Below, piece by piece: positions 1 to 8,468 of a stretch of 64,000 nucleotides of DNA. The DNA is from VXNE01 sp965261535. GTDB lineage: Bacteria > Pseudomonadota > Gammaproteobacteria > Pseudomonadales > Azotimanducaceae. The notes beneath the pieces are model-generated. The model was not told the origin of the DNA and did no database searches. It saw nothing but the letters and a program-made list of their open reading frames with translations. The number at the start of each line of letters is the position of its first letter. The first letter of the stretch is position 1. The stretch lies in the NCBI GenBank assembly GCA_965261535.1, contig OZ253469.1, positions 4,588,001 to 4,652,000 of the forward strand, written 5' to 3'. A program made the translations under genes and the position numbers.

Positions 1-1257
1 TATCTGAACGACTGGGCAAACTCGGATCGTGGCTGGCTGCGCAAGTTCTATCGGGACGATTCCGACGAACCCCAGTTCGACCTCACTCCCGCCGCCGAGA
101 AGGCCATAGCGTGGCTCGCTTCTCTGACGGAACGCAGTTTTGTCGGCACCGAGTCGCGCCTGCGCACGTTGTTCGGCTTGTTGCGGCAGATGAACGAAGG
201 AGTAGAGGACGACCCGAAGATACGTATCGCCGATCTTGAGCGTCGTCGCGACGAGATCGAAGCCGAGATTGCGCGTGCACGCGAGGGCGATCTCCCGCTG
301 CTCGACGATACCGCCCTCAAGGACCGTTTCCAGCAGTTCATGCAGATCGCCCGGGACCTGCTCGGTGACTTCCGCGAGGTGGAGCAAAACTTCCGTGCCT
401 TGGACCGTCGCGTTCGCGAGCGCATCGCGGGCTGGGAAGGTTCGCGGGGCGCGCTGTTGGAAGAGGTGATCGACGAGCGCGACGCCATCGCCGGTTCCGA
501 TCAGGGGCGCAGCTTCAACGCCTTCTGGGACTTTCTCATGTCCCGAGACCGTCAAGAGGAACTGACGCGTCTTCTCGAACGCGTGTTGGCGTCGCCGCCG
601 GTTCGGAGCATGGACCCGGATGTCCGTACTCGGCGGATCCACTACGACTGGTTGGATGCCGGCGAACACACCCAAGCTACCGTGCGACGGCTATCGCAGC
701 AGTTGCGCCGGTTTCTGGACGACCGGGCGTGGCTGGAGAACCGCCGCATCATGGACATCCTGCACAGCATCGAAGCCCACGCGCTGGCGCTGCGCGATGC
801 GTCTGCAGCCAAGGGTGGGGCGACGGTCCTCGAGGATACTGTGATGACCATCGCTTCCCCGGCGGCGGAAATCCGACTGCCTACAGAACGCCCGCTATAC
901 GCGCCGCGCCTGAAACCACGGATCGTGGACGCCATCCTCGAAGCCGGCGACGAGGCTGTGGACGCCGCGGCGTTGTTTTCGGAAACTGTCGTCGACAAGG
1001 CCCGCCTCGCCGGGCACATTCGCCACGCGCTCCAGGATCGCTCGCAAATCACGTTGCGCGAACTGTGCGAAACGCAACCCATCGAGCAGGGTCTCGCGGA
1101 ACTCGTTACGTATCTGCAGCTCGCCAGCGACCACGGCCAGTTCAAGGCTGTCGTGGATGAGGACACCGAAGAGGCGGTTTCCTGGCGAAATGCGGCTGCG
1201 TCCGGGGAGACCACTGTCAAAAGCGCGCGCCTGCCGCGCGTAATATTCCTGCAATGA
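1..1257 (+). CDS. jetA: Wadjet protein JetA (DUF3375), 5'-partial
   Basis: The reading frame is open from base 1, so the start lies outside the window; at least 418 residues are visible. The visible N-terminus (YLNDWANSDRGWLRKFY, then a helical stretch with RLRTLFGLLRQMNEG) is typical of DUF3375 proteins. JetA is the kleisin-like subunit of the Wadjet anti-plasmid complex and bridges the JetC SMC heads. It is the first gene of a four-gene operon: its stop overlaps the jetB start by 4 bases (ATGA). Family recognition rests on sequence pattern plus the textbook order DUF3375-DUF4194-SMC-TOPRIM. Confidence 0.9.
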   Translation, partial: YLNDWANSDRGWLRKFYRDDSDEPQFDLTPAAEKAIAWLASLTERSFVGTESRLRTLFGLLRQMNEGVEDDPKIRIADLERRRDEIEAEIARAREGDLPLLDDTALKDRFQQFMQIARDLLGDFREVEQNFRALDRRVRERIAGWEGSRGALLEEVIDERDAIAGSDQGRSFNAFWDFLMSRDRQEELTRLLERVLASPPVRSMDPDVRTRRIHYDWLDAGEHTQATVRRLSQQLRRFLDDRAWLENRRIMDILHSIEAHALALRDASAAKGGATVLEDTVMTIASPAAEIRLPTERPLYAPRLKPRIVDAILEAGDEAVDAAALFSETVVDKARLAGHIRHALQDRSQITLRELCETQPIEQGLAELVTYLQLASDHGQFKAVVDEDTEEAVSWRNAAASGETTVKSARLPRVIFLQ

Positions 1258-1889
1258 GCGAGGACGCGCGATCTGGCGACGCCGCCGCGTCGGGCGACGA
1301 GTTGTCCCCGCTTGCCATCCGGCTGCTGCGCGGTATTTTGTTTCGCGATAGCGATCCGCGATTGTGGGAAGATCTCATCGCTTTGCAGGCCCGTATTCGA
1401 GACTACATGTCCGTGCTGAACCTCGACCTCATCATCGATGAGGCCGAGGGCTACGCATTCTTGCGCTCGCGCCCGGACGAGGATGATGGCGACAGTCGTG
1501 CTATTCCGCGGCTGATCGTTCGACGGCCACTGTCCTTCGCCGTCAGCTTGCTGCTCGCGCTATTGCGCAAGAAACTGGTCGAATCCGACGCCGCGGGCGG
1601 CGATGCCAGATTGGTGCTGAGCCGGGACGAAATCGTAGAAATGGTACGTGTATTCCTCCCCGAGAATAGTAACGAAGCCCGTGTCATCGACCGGCTGGAC
1701 GCCGATCTGAACCGCATCGTCGAGCTCGGCTTTCTGCGCCGCATGAGCGCTTCCGGCAACGAAAGACAAGTTCGCAGCTTCGAAGTGCGGCGTTTTCTCC
1801 GCGCCTTTGTCGACGCGCAATGGTTGGGCGAGTTCGACAGCCGGCTGGCCGCCTATCGGGCCGAGATTGAGGCTGCGGCCAGTGAATAA
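1254..1889 (+). CDS. jetB: Wadjet protein JetB (DUF4194)
   Basis: 211 residues. The pattern fits DUF4194, the small winged-helix (KITE/MukE-like) subunit that binds the JetA kleisin. The central part reads LRSRPDEDDGDSRAIPRLIVRRPLSFAVSLLLALLRKKL in pieces: a basic RLIVRRPLS motif followed by a leucine-rich helix, as is usual in the family. The ATG overlaps the jetA stop and its own stop overlaps the likely jetC start, so the genes are translationally coupled. Function is known for the family; the assignment to this protein is by pattern and operon position. Confidence 0.88.
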   Translation: MSEDARSGDAAASGDELSPLAIRLLRGILFRDSDPRLWEDLIALQARIRDYMSVLNLDLIIDEAEGYAFLRSRPDEDDGDSRAIPRLIVRRPLSFAVSLLLALLRKKLVESDAAGGDARLVLSRDEIVEMVRVFLPENSNEARVIDRLDADLNRIVELGFLRRMSASGNERQVRSFEVRRFLRAFVDAQWLGEFDSRLAAYRAEIEAAASE

Positions 1890-4800
1890 CCGCGGCCGCA
1901 TGGACTACGAATCGTCGTCAATCTTCGACAGCATCACGGACGACGCGCTCTCCGGTTACCGCCTGCATCGCCTTGAGGTATTCAATTGGGGCACATTCGA
2001 CCAGCGCGTCTGGTCGCTGAAGCTCGGCGGTCGGAACAGTCTCGTGACCGGAGATATCGGCTCCGGCAAAACAACCTTGGTGGATGCCGTCACTACGCTC
2101 CTGGTGCCGCCGCACCGCGTTGCCTATAACAAGGCCGCGGGGGCGCAGAACCGCGAACGCATGCTGCGATCCTATGTTCTCGGGTACTACAAGACGGAAC
2201 GCGGCGACACCGGCGCGGCCCGCCCCGTGCCGCTGCGCGACCGCAACAGCTACACCGTGATCGTCGGCGTCTTCCGCAACGAGGACTACCAGCAGACCGT
2301 GAGCCTCGCCGAGGTCTTCTGGATTACCGAGACGCGCAACCAACCCGAGCGTTTTTTTGCCGCCGCCGAGCGGGATCTCACCATCAGTCGGGACTTCGCG
2401 GGTTTCGGCACGGACATCGGCCAACTACGCAAAAGGCTCCGTGACGCCGGCGTGGATATCTTCGCGAGTTTCCCCCCCTACGGTGCCTGGTTTCGGCGCC
2501 GTTTCGGTATCGAAGACGAACAGGCCATGGACCTGTTTCACCAGACCGTCTCCATGAAGTCCGTCGGCAACCTGACGGATTTCGTGCGCGATCACATGTT
2601 GGAACCGTTCGATGCCGAGACGCGCATCAAGGCGTTGATCGATCACTTCGACGATCTCAACCGCGCCCATGAGGCGGTACTCATCGCCAAGCGCCAGGTG
2701 GAACTGCTCGTGCCCTTGGTCGCGGATTGCAACGCCTATGAGGAACTGTCGTCGGAAGTGGAACGGCTGCGGCACTGCCGCGAAGCCCTGCGCGCGTACT
2801 TCGCGAGTCTGAAACTTGGACTACTCGATACGCGCCTTGCCGAACTTGACAAGAGCTGGCAGCGTCAGAATGCGCGGGTGGAACGCTTGACGGCGCGCCG
2901 CGACGACGAACGGCGTCAAGTGGAGGATATCCGTCAGGCTATCGCAGAAAACGGCGGAGACCGTATTGAACGTCTTGCCGAGGACATTCGACGCTTGGAA
3001 CCGGAACGGGACCGGTGCACCGACAAAGCCGAGCGTTATCGGAACTTGATTCTCAGTGTGGACGAATCGCCGGTAGCCACGGAAGCCGAGTTCGCGTCCC
3101 AACGCGAACGCCTGGCGCAGCTCGAGGTGAAGCTGACCGAACGCTCCGACCGTCTACGGGACCAGTTGGTAGAAGATACAGTGGAGGTGCGGCAGGGAAG
3201 GGACGAACTCGCGGAACTGGACCGAGAGATCGCGAGTCTCAAGGCCCGGCGCAGCAATATCCCGGCGCAGCAGGTCGTTTTGCGCGAGTTGCTGTGCAAA
3301 GCGCTATCCATTGACGAATCGGAACTGCCTTTCGCTGGCGAGTTGTTGCAGGTGCGGGATGATGAGCGGGACTGGGAAGGCGCGGCCGAGCGGGTACTGC
3401 GCAACTTCGGACTGGCGTTGCTGGTCGCGGACAGGCACTACGCTCCGGTGGCGGCCTACGTCGACAGGACGCATCTCAAGGGCAGGTTGGTCTACTTTCG
3501 GGTGCGCCACCGCGAAGCGGATGACTATCCGAGCCTGCATCCCGATTCCTTGGTCCGCAAACTCTCGGTGAAGCCGGATTCCGGGTTTTACGCGTGGCTG
3601 GAAGGGGAGCTTGCCCGGCGCTTCGACCTGGCCTGTTGCGCCACCACGGAGCTGTTCCGGCGCGAACGCAACGCCGTCACCCGGGCCGGCCAGATCAAGA
3701 TGTCTGGCGAGCGCCATGAAAAAGACGATCGCCATCGCATCGATGATCGCTCCCGGTATGTGCTGGGCTGGACCAACGAAGCCAAGATTTCCGCGCTCCA
3801 GGCCGACGCGCAACGCTTCCGAAAGCGCTTGGACGGGCTGGCGGAGCGCATCGACCAAACGAACCGCGAGCAATCCGCTGTCGAGCGGCAGATTCGCAAT
3901 CTTGCGACGCTCTCGTCGGAGTATGCGGACTTCAACGAACAGGACTGGAAGTCGCGCGCTGCGAAGATCGAGCAACTGCGCGAAGAGCGGGATCGGCTCG
4001 TTGCGGCGTCCGACGTTCTCAAACAGCTACAAGGACAACTCGACCGGGTCCGTAACGCGCTTGGAACGACGGAGACGGAACTCGACAACGCCAAGTCCAC
4101 TCGTTCAAAAACCGAGGGGCAACAGGATCAGGCGAAGAGATTGCGCACGGAAACCGAAACCCTCATTCGGGACACGGCAGAGACGTTCGAGCAAATCTCC
4201 GATTCTCTCGATGTCATGCGCGCCGAGGCGCTGGGCGAGCATCGCCTCACCGTGGAGTCCTGCGACAACCGTCAACAGGATGTCCGGCACTGGCTGCAGG
4301 GTCGCATCGACCAGGAAGGTATTCGCTTGACCCGATTGGGCGAGAAGATCGTCAGGGCCATGTCCGCCTACAAGGAGGAATTCAAGCTGGCTACCGCCGA
4401 GATGGATGCCGGCATTGACGCCGCGTTCGAGTACCGCGCCATGCTGGAGAAGCTCAAGGCCGACGATTTGCCGCGCTTCGAAGCGCGTTTCAAGGAGCTT
4501 CTGAACGAGAACACCATCCGGGAAGTCGCCAACTTCCAGTCGCAACTGGCCCGGCAAGGCGAAGAGATTCGCGACCGTATTGAGCGCATCAACCATTCTC
4601 TGGCGGAGATCGACTACAACAGGGGCCGTTACATCGTCTTGGAAGCGCAGCCCGCCCCGGATGCCGACGTGCGCGATTTCCGGTCCGAACTGCGCGCCTG
4701 CACTGAAGGCGCCTTGACGGGCTCCGACGACGCCGAGTATTCCGAGGCCAAGTTCGCGGAAGTCAAGCGCATTATCGACCGGCTGCGCGGGCGCGACGGT

Positions 4801-5319
4801 CTTTCCGAACAGGATCGGCGCTGGACCGCCAAGGTGACCGACGTGCGCAACTGGTTCGCCTTTTCAGCCAGCGAACGCTGGCGCGAAGACAATACGGAGT
4901 TCGAGCACTATTCGGATTCTGGCGGCAAGTCCGGGGGCCAGAAAGAGAAGCTCGCCTACACGGTGCTGGCGGCCAGCCTCGCTTATCGGTTCGGGCTGGA
5001 GCGGGGTCGCGTGCGTTCCCGGTCCTTCCGGTTCGTGGCGATCGACGAAGCCTTCGGGCGCGGGTCCGACGAATCCACGCAGTACGCTCTGCGGCTGTTC
5101 AAGGAACTCCATCTACAACTGCTCATCGTTACGCCGTTGCAGAAAATCCACGTCATCGAACCGTTCGTGGCCGGCGTTGGATTCGTCCACAACGAGGATG
5201 GGCGCGCCTCGAAGCTGCGCAATCTGAGCATTGAGGAGTACCGCGAGGAACGCGAGAAGTTCTCCCGTCTCGCGAGGGGTTCCACTCTCGCGCGCCCGGG
5301 GCGCGACAGCGCGGCATGA
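1882..5319 (+). CDS. jetC: Wadjet SMC-like ATPase JetC
   Basis: About 1145 residues. A Walker A motif (GDIGSGKTT, coded from base 2050) lies near the N-terminus, a long charged coiled coil fills the middle with a hinge-like insertion around bases 3300-3700, and the C-terminus carries an ABC signature (SGGQKEKLAYTV) and Walker B (FVAIDEAFGRG). This is the MukB/SbcC-like motor of Wadjet, which extrudes loops on circular DNA so that JetD can cut it. A GTG start at 1882 has GAGG nine bases upstream and overlaps jetB; an ATG at 1900 is the alternative. The stop overlaps jetD (ATGA). All catalytic motifs are present, so the ATPase looks functional. Confidence 0.92.
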   Translation: MNNRGRMDYESSSIFDSITDDALSGYRLHRLEVFNWGTFDQRVWSLKLGGRNSLVTGDIGSGKTTLVDAVTTLLVPPHRVAYNKAAGAQNRERMLRSYVLGYYKTERGDTGAARPVPLRDRNSYTVIVGVFRNEDYQQTVSLAEVFWITETRNQPERFFAAAERDLTISRDFAGFGTDIGQLRKRLRDAGVDIFASFPPYGAWFRRRFGIEDEQAMDLFHQTVSMKSVGNLTDFVRDHMLEPFDAETRIKALIDHFDDLNRAHEAVLIAKRQVELLVPLVADCNAYEELSSEVERLRHCREALRAYFASLKLGLLDTRLAELDKSWQRQNARVERLTARRDDERRQVEDIRQAIAENGGDRIERLAEDIRRLEPERDRCTDKAERYRNLILSVDESPVATEAEFASQRERLAQLEVKLTERSDRLRDQLVEDTVEVRQGRDELAELDREIASLKARRSNIPAQQVVLRELLCKALSIDESELPFAGELLQVRDDERDWEGAAERVLRNFGLALLVADRHYAPVAAYVDRTHLKGRLVYFRVRHREADDYPSLHPDSLVRKLSVKPDSGFYAWLEGELARRFDLACCATTELFRRERNAVTRAGQIKMSGERHEKDDRHRIDDRSRYVLGWTNEAKISALQADAQRFRKRLDGLAERIDQTNREQSAVERQIRNLATLSSEYADFNEQDWKSRAAKIEQLREERDRLVAASDVLKQLQGQLDRVRNALGTTETELDNAKSTRSKTEGQQDQAKRLRTETETLIRDTAETFEQISDSLDVMRAEALGEHRLTVESCDNRQQDVRHWLQGRIDQEGIRLTRLGEKIVRAMSAYKEEFKLATAEMDAGIDAAFEYRAMLEKLKADDLPRFEARFKELLNENTIREVANFQSQLARQGEEIRDRIERINHSLAEIDYNRGRYIVLEAQPAPDADVRDFRSELRACTEGALTGSDDAEYSEAKFAEVKRIIDRLRGRDGLSEQDRRWTAKVTDVRNWFAFSASERWREDNTEFEHYSDSGGKSGGQKEKLAYTVLAASLAYRFGLERGRVRSRSFRFVAIDEAFGRGSDESTQYALRLFKELHLQLLIVTPLQKIHVIEPFVAGVGFVHNEDGRASKLRNLSIEEYREEREKFSRLARGSTLARPGRDSAA

Positions 5320-6542
5320 GTAAGCCGCCGAACTGGACGACGCCGGCGCAACTGCGGCAACAGGTCAAGCGGTTCTGGGACAACGGCAAAATTCTGGAGA
5401 GCCTCGTCACCGCCGAAATTGAGCGTGAGGTCTCCGGCGAATCCGGCAGCGGCCCCCTGTTTCCGTTGCGGCTACCCATCCGGGGTCCAACATCGGCGCA
5501 GCTTGGCCTGCGCTTCGACGATGCCCGGCGCTGGGCCGCATCGCTGCGCGCCATGCCGAAGGTCCGCATCGAAGAACGCGAGGTAAGACACCAGTTGTTC
5601 GGCGCCAACTCGCTGCCCCGCGCGGCGTGGCTGGACGACATCGAAGATGCGGTCGCGTTGCTCGGCAAGGCGGACGACTTCGCGCGGTTTCTGGAGATCT
5701 ATGACGCGATGTCCTTTCGGCAACCGAAGCTCCTGGTCTGGCTCTACAGACGGCCGCTTGTCGCTCTCGGCAAGGCTGGAAACTGGGACGGGCTACTCGA
5801 TGTGGTGAATTGGCTGCTGGCGCATCCTCGACCGGATATCTATATCCGCCAGATGGATATCCCGGGCGTGCACAGCAAGTTCGTCGAAAAACACCGGGCC
5901 GTGTTCATCGAATTGCTGGATTACCTCCTGCCCGCAAGCGCCATCGACTTCCAGGCAACCGGAGTGCGCCGGTTCGAGCGCCGATACGGTTTTCGAACGA
6001 AGCCCGAACGCATCCGCTTTCGCGTTCTGGACCCCGCGCTGGCGCTGTTTCGAGGTCGCCCGGAGGCCGACATCGAGTTGGACGCCGACACTTTTTCCGC
6101 GCTCGAGACCGGAGTCTCAAGGGTCTTCGCGTTGGAAAACGAGATCAACTTCCTGGCCTTTCCGGATGTCCCCGGGGGCATGGCGATCTTCGGCGCTGGA
6201 TATGGCTTCGAAAGTTTGGCGAAAGCGCGATGGATCAATAGCTGCAAGTTCTACTACTGGGGCGACATCGACACCCACGGCTTCGCCATCCTCGACCAGT
6301 TGCGCGCCCACTTCTCGCACGCCGAGTCGCTACTGATGGACCGCGAGACCTTATTGGCGAGCCGAACCCTCTGGGGGCGAGAAGACAAGCCGTTGGAGCG
6401 CGCACTGCCGCGCCTGAACGCAGCGGAACGAGCGCTTTACGACGATCTGCGCGGGAACCGCATCGGCGACCGGGTGCGCCTGGAACAGGAAAGGATTGGT
6501 TTCGAACGGGTCAAGGAGGTGCTTTCGAGGCTCGACGAGTAA
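5316..6542 (+). CDS. jetD: Wadjet nuclease JetD (DUF3322-DUF2220)
   Basis: 408 residues. The N-terminal half matches the DUF3322 arm and the C-terminal half a TOPRIM-type nuclease (DUF2220). The TOPRIM acidic residues are visible: a glutamate in LENEINF (about residue 276) and the DxD of YWGDIDTHGFAIL (about 317-319). JetD is the topoisomerase-VI-like subunit that cleaves plasmid DNA held by JetABC. It is the last gene of the operon and overlaps jetC by 4 bases. It converges with the next gene, leaving only 22 bases between the two stops. Confidence 0.92.
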   Translation: MSKPPNWTTPAQLRQQVKRFWDNGKILESLVTAEIEREVSGESGSGPLFPLRLPIRGPTSAQLGLRFDDARRWAASLRAMPKVRIEEREVRHQLFGANSLPRAAWLDDIEDAVALLGKADDFARFLEIYDAMSFRQPKLLVWLYRRPLVALGKAGNWDGLLDVVNWLLAHPRPDIYIRQMDIPGVHSKFVEKHRAVFIELLDYLLPASAIDFQATGVRRFERRYGFRTKPERIRFRVLDPALALFRGRPEADIELDADTFSALETGVSRVFALENEINFLAFPDVPGGMAIFGAGYGFESLAKARWINSCKFYYWGDIDTHGFAILDQLRAHFSHAESLLMDRETLLASRTLWGREDKPLERALPRLNAAERALYDDLRGNRIGDRVRLEQERIGFERVKEVLSRLDE

Positions 6543-6564
6543 GTGGCATCCGGCTTCGCCAATG

Positions 6565-7086
6565 TCAGAGCTTGCGGTATTCCAGGCAGGCTTCGGTCAG
6601 CGACGACGGCACTGGTTCCACGAGACGTTGCGTTTCATGGCACATTCGATACAACTCGTCAGCGAAGGGCTTTTGATCTCTCGGGGTCCGCCGCGGATAT
6701 GTTGTCGTCTCATCGACCGATTGTCCGTCCAGATAGGCGAACCACGTTTCGATGTTCCTCCTCGGAACCATAACGATCACCGGTTCTTCCGACGTTCTTC
6801 TCGGTACTCCTTGCTCGTCGCACTCTTGATCCAATTGGGATCGCCGAGCTTCAGTCGTCCGGTTGTCAGCATCGATGACGGCGAGAAGAAACGCCTTCTG
6901 GCGACGACGAATGGCCTTCAGTTCAGTGGGATACCTCGTGCGTACCCATTGTTCGCCGGATTGCCTTCCGTCTGGTAGTGCTACGGTATGAATGTCGCGG
7001 GAGTTGAAATTTCGGTGTGATAGGAATCGACGCACGAAACGGTTCGTATCTGCGTCTTCGCAGAGCAGGACGATTCTGGCACTCAT
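6565..7086 (-). CDS. Small TOPRIM-like protein partnered with an AAA ATPase
   Basis: 173 residues with no family I can name. The layout recalls a compact TOPRIM fold: a beta strand ending in an acidic residue (RIVLLCEDADTNRFVRRFL, residues 4-22), a later hydrophobic strand ending in DxD (FLLAVIDADN, about 66-75), then VPRRNIETWF near residue 110. OLD-family, PARIS and RloB/AbiL-type systems also pair an ATPase with a TOPRIM or nuclease-like partner. The start ATG overlaps the ATPase stop (ATGA), so the two are co-translated. A nuclease or toxin role is inferred from this pattern and the adjacent Wadjet operon. Confidence 0.6.
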   Translation of the reverse strand: MSARIVLLCEDADTNRFVRRFLSHRNFNSRDIHTVALPDGRQSGEQWVRTRYPTELKAIRRRQKAFLLAVIDADNRTTEARRSQLDQECDEQGVPRRTSEEPVIVMVPRRNIETWFAYLDGQSVDETTTYPRRTPRDQKPFADELYRMCHETQRLVEPVPSSLTEACLEYRKL

Positions 7087-8186
7087 TCCCAGCGTCTGGC
7101 GATGACATCCGAGAATGAATGACCGTCAACAACGTCTATTGTCGGTTCCTTGCTCACGCGCACCGGGCCATCTCCGTCCCGGGAAAACCATCTTCCACTG
7201 GCCCCCGCCATGTAGTCGATCGTCACCGGGTGATGGGAGACCACGACGACCTGCTCCAAGGACTCTCCGCAGCGCTGCACAGCCTCGGCAAGCCAAGGTT
7301 GCACTTCCCCGAGGGCAAGATAGTTGTCCGGCTCGTCTATAAACAACGACACTCGCCTGTCGGCTGATAGATGGATCAGGCTGTACAACGCGATCAGCGC
7401 GCGTTGACCGTCGGAGAGCTGATCGAAGCCGTACCGGACCGCCTTGTTCGAGGGGCTTCGGAAGACGGCCTTGAGGGCGCGGGAGTTCTCGCCTGACTCC
7501 GTCAGATTCATTGAGTCGAAATCCGGAAGGGCGGCCCGAAGCGCGTCGAATAGCGCAGCGACCGAACCCATGTTTTCTTGCACGGAGCGGCGGTACCAAC
7601 CGGCGAAATTCCGCATCCAGGGATCGAGGAACTCGTCCTCCGTCCTCGTTTCCGGCTCCATCAGCGGAGGGCACGGACCAACGATGATGTAGTTGGCGAC
7701 GTCTTGCTTGAATCGGGTGAGCTTCTGATTGTCCGGCCTTGCGTTCAGAAAGCCGATTCCGGACTGGGCCCAATCGAAGGGATATGCGGGACCCTTCCTG
7801 TAGTCATCGTGGTATAGCTGCGCTTCGCCCATGTTGAACTCGAAGATCGGGTTGCCGTCATGTTCAAGTGTTTCGTGGATGATTCGAATTTTTCGGTGAC
7901 TGACATCGTGCTCCACCACGAGTGAATACCGGTAGGTACCGTCATCTGCGCGGGTTTCGATTTCGAATCGTTGCTCTTGGCGATCATGGGTTGGCGATAG
8001 ATCGCGCGCGGGGAACACCTCATCCACTCTCGATCCCCGTGCGATCAGGTTCTGAATGCTTCTCAGGACGTGCAGGACCGAGGTCTTGCCGGTGCCGTTG
8101 GCGCCCAGGAAAACATTAGCCTCGTCAAGATCGAGTTCGAAGTTCGACAGACATCGGAAATTGTCCGCGTAGATTCGCTGTAGCAT
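7083..8186 (-). CDS. AAA family ATPase (RecF/SMC-head-like), putative defence sensor
   Basis: 367 residues. Walker A is FLGANGTGKTSVLHVL (about residues 26-41). The C-terminal half has a signature-like DQLSDGQRALIALYSL, Walker B (VSLFIDEPDNYL) and a switch-like VVVVSHHPVTIDYMAG. There is no long coiled coil, so it resembles the AAA_15/AAA_21 ATPases of OLD-like and PARIS-like systems rather than a true SMC. The ATG at 8186 begins MLQRIYADNFRCL, the normal first strand of these ATPases; the open frame upstream of it does not look coding. It is the first gene of a coupled pair. It may be a two-gene antiphage module, but this exact pair is not one I can name. Confidence 0.75.
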   Translation of the reverse strand: MLQRIYADNFRCLSNFELDLDEANVFLGANGTGKTSVLHVLRSIQNLIARGSRVDEVFPARDLSPTHDRQEQRFEIETRADDGTYRYSLVVEHDVSHRKIRIIHETLEHDGNPIFEFNMGEAQLYHDDYRKGPAYPFDWAQSGIGFLNARPDNQKLTRFKQDVANYIIVGPCPPLMEPETRTEDEFLDPWMRNFAGWYRRSVQENMGSVAALFDALRAALPDFDSMNLTESGENSRALKAVFRSPSNKAVRYGFDQLSDGQRALIALYSLIHLSADRRVSLFIDEPDNYLALGEVQPWLAEAVQRCGESLEQVVVVSHHPVTIDYMAGASGRWFSRDGDGPVRVSKEPTIDVVDGHSFSDVIARRWE

Positions 8187-8468
8187 GGCTTTGACTTCGC
8201 TGGGTTGCGCTTGGGGGCTACTGGGTATGGCCCGAATCTCAGTGTCTTTGAGGGGGTATTGGCCTGTCAAGATCGACTGCCCGTGGCACGCGCCAAATCG
8301 GGAATGGTTATTCGACGGCTGAAGTATGATGTGGTCGGTGTTGCGCGGGCCCCGGGAGGTTCGACCTGGAAACCACCGGGAAGATCTCAGGAGTGAGCGA
8401 TAGATGGCCGAGTTGCCGAAGGCGTTTCCTCCAGGTCTTCTAGCCGGACGTTGACGGACCTTTCGTCC

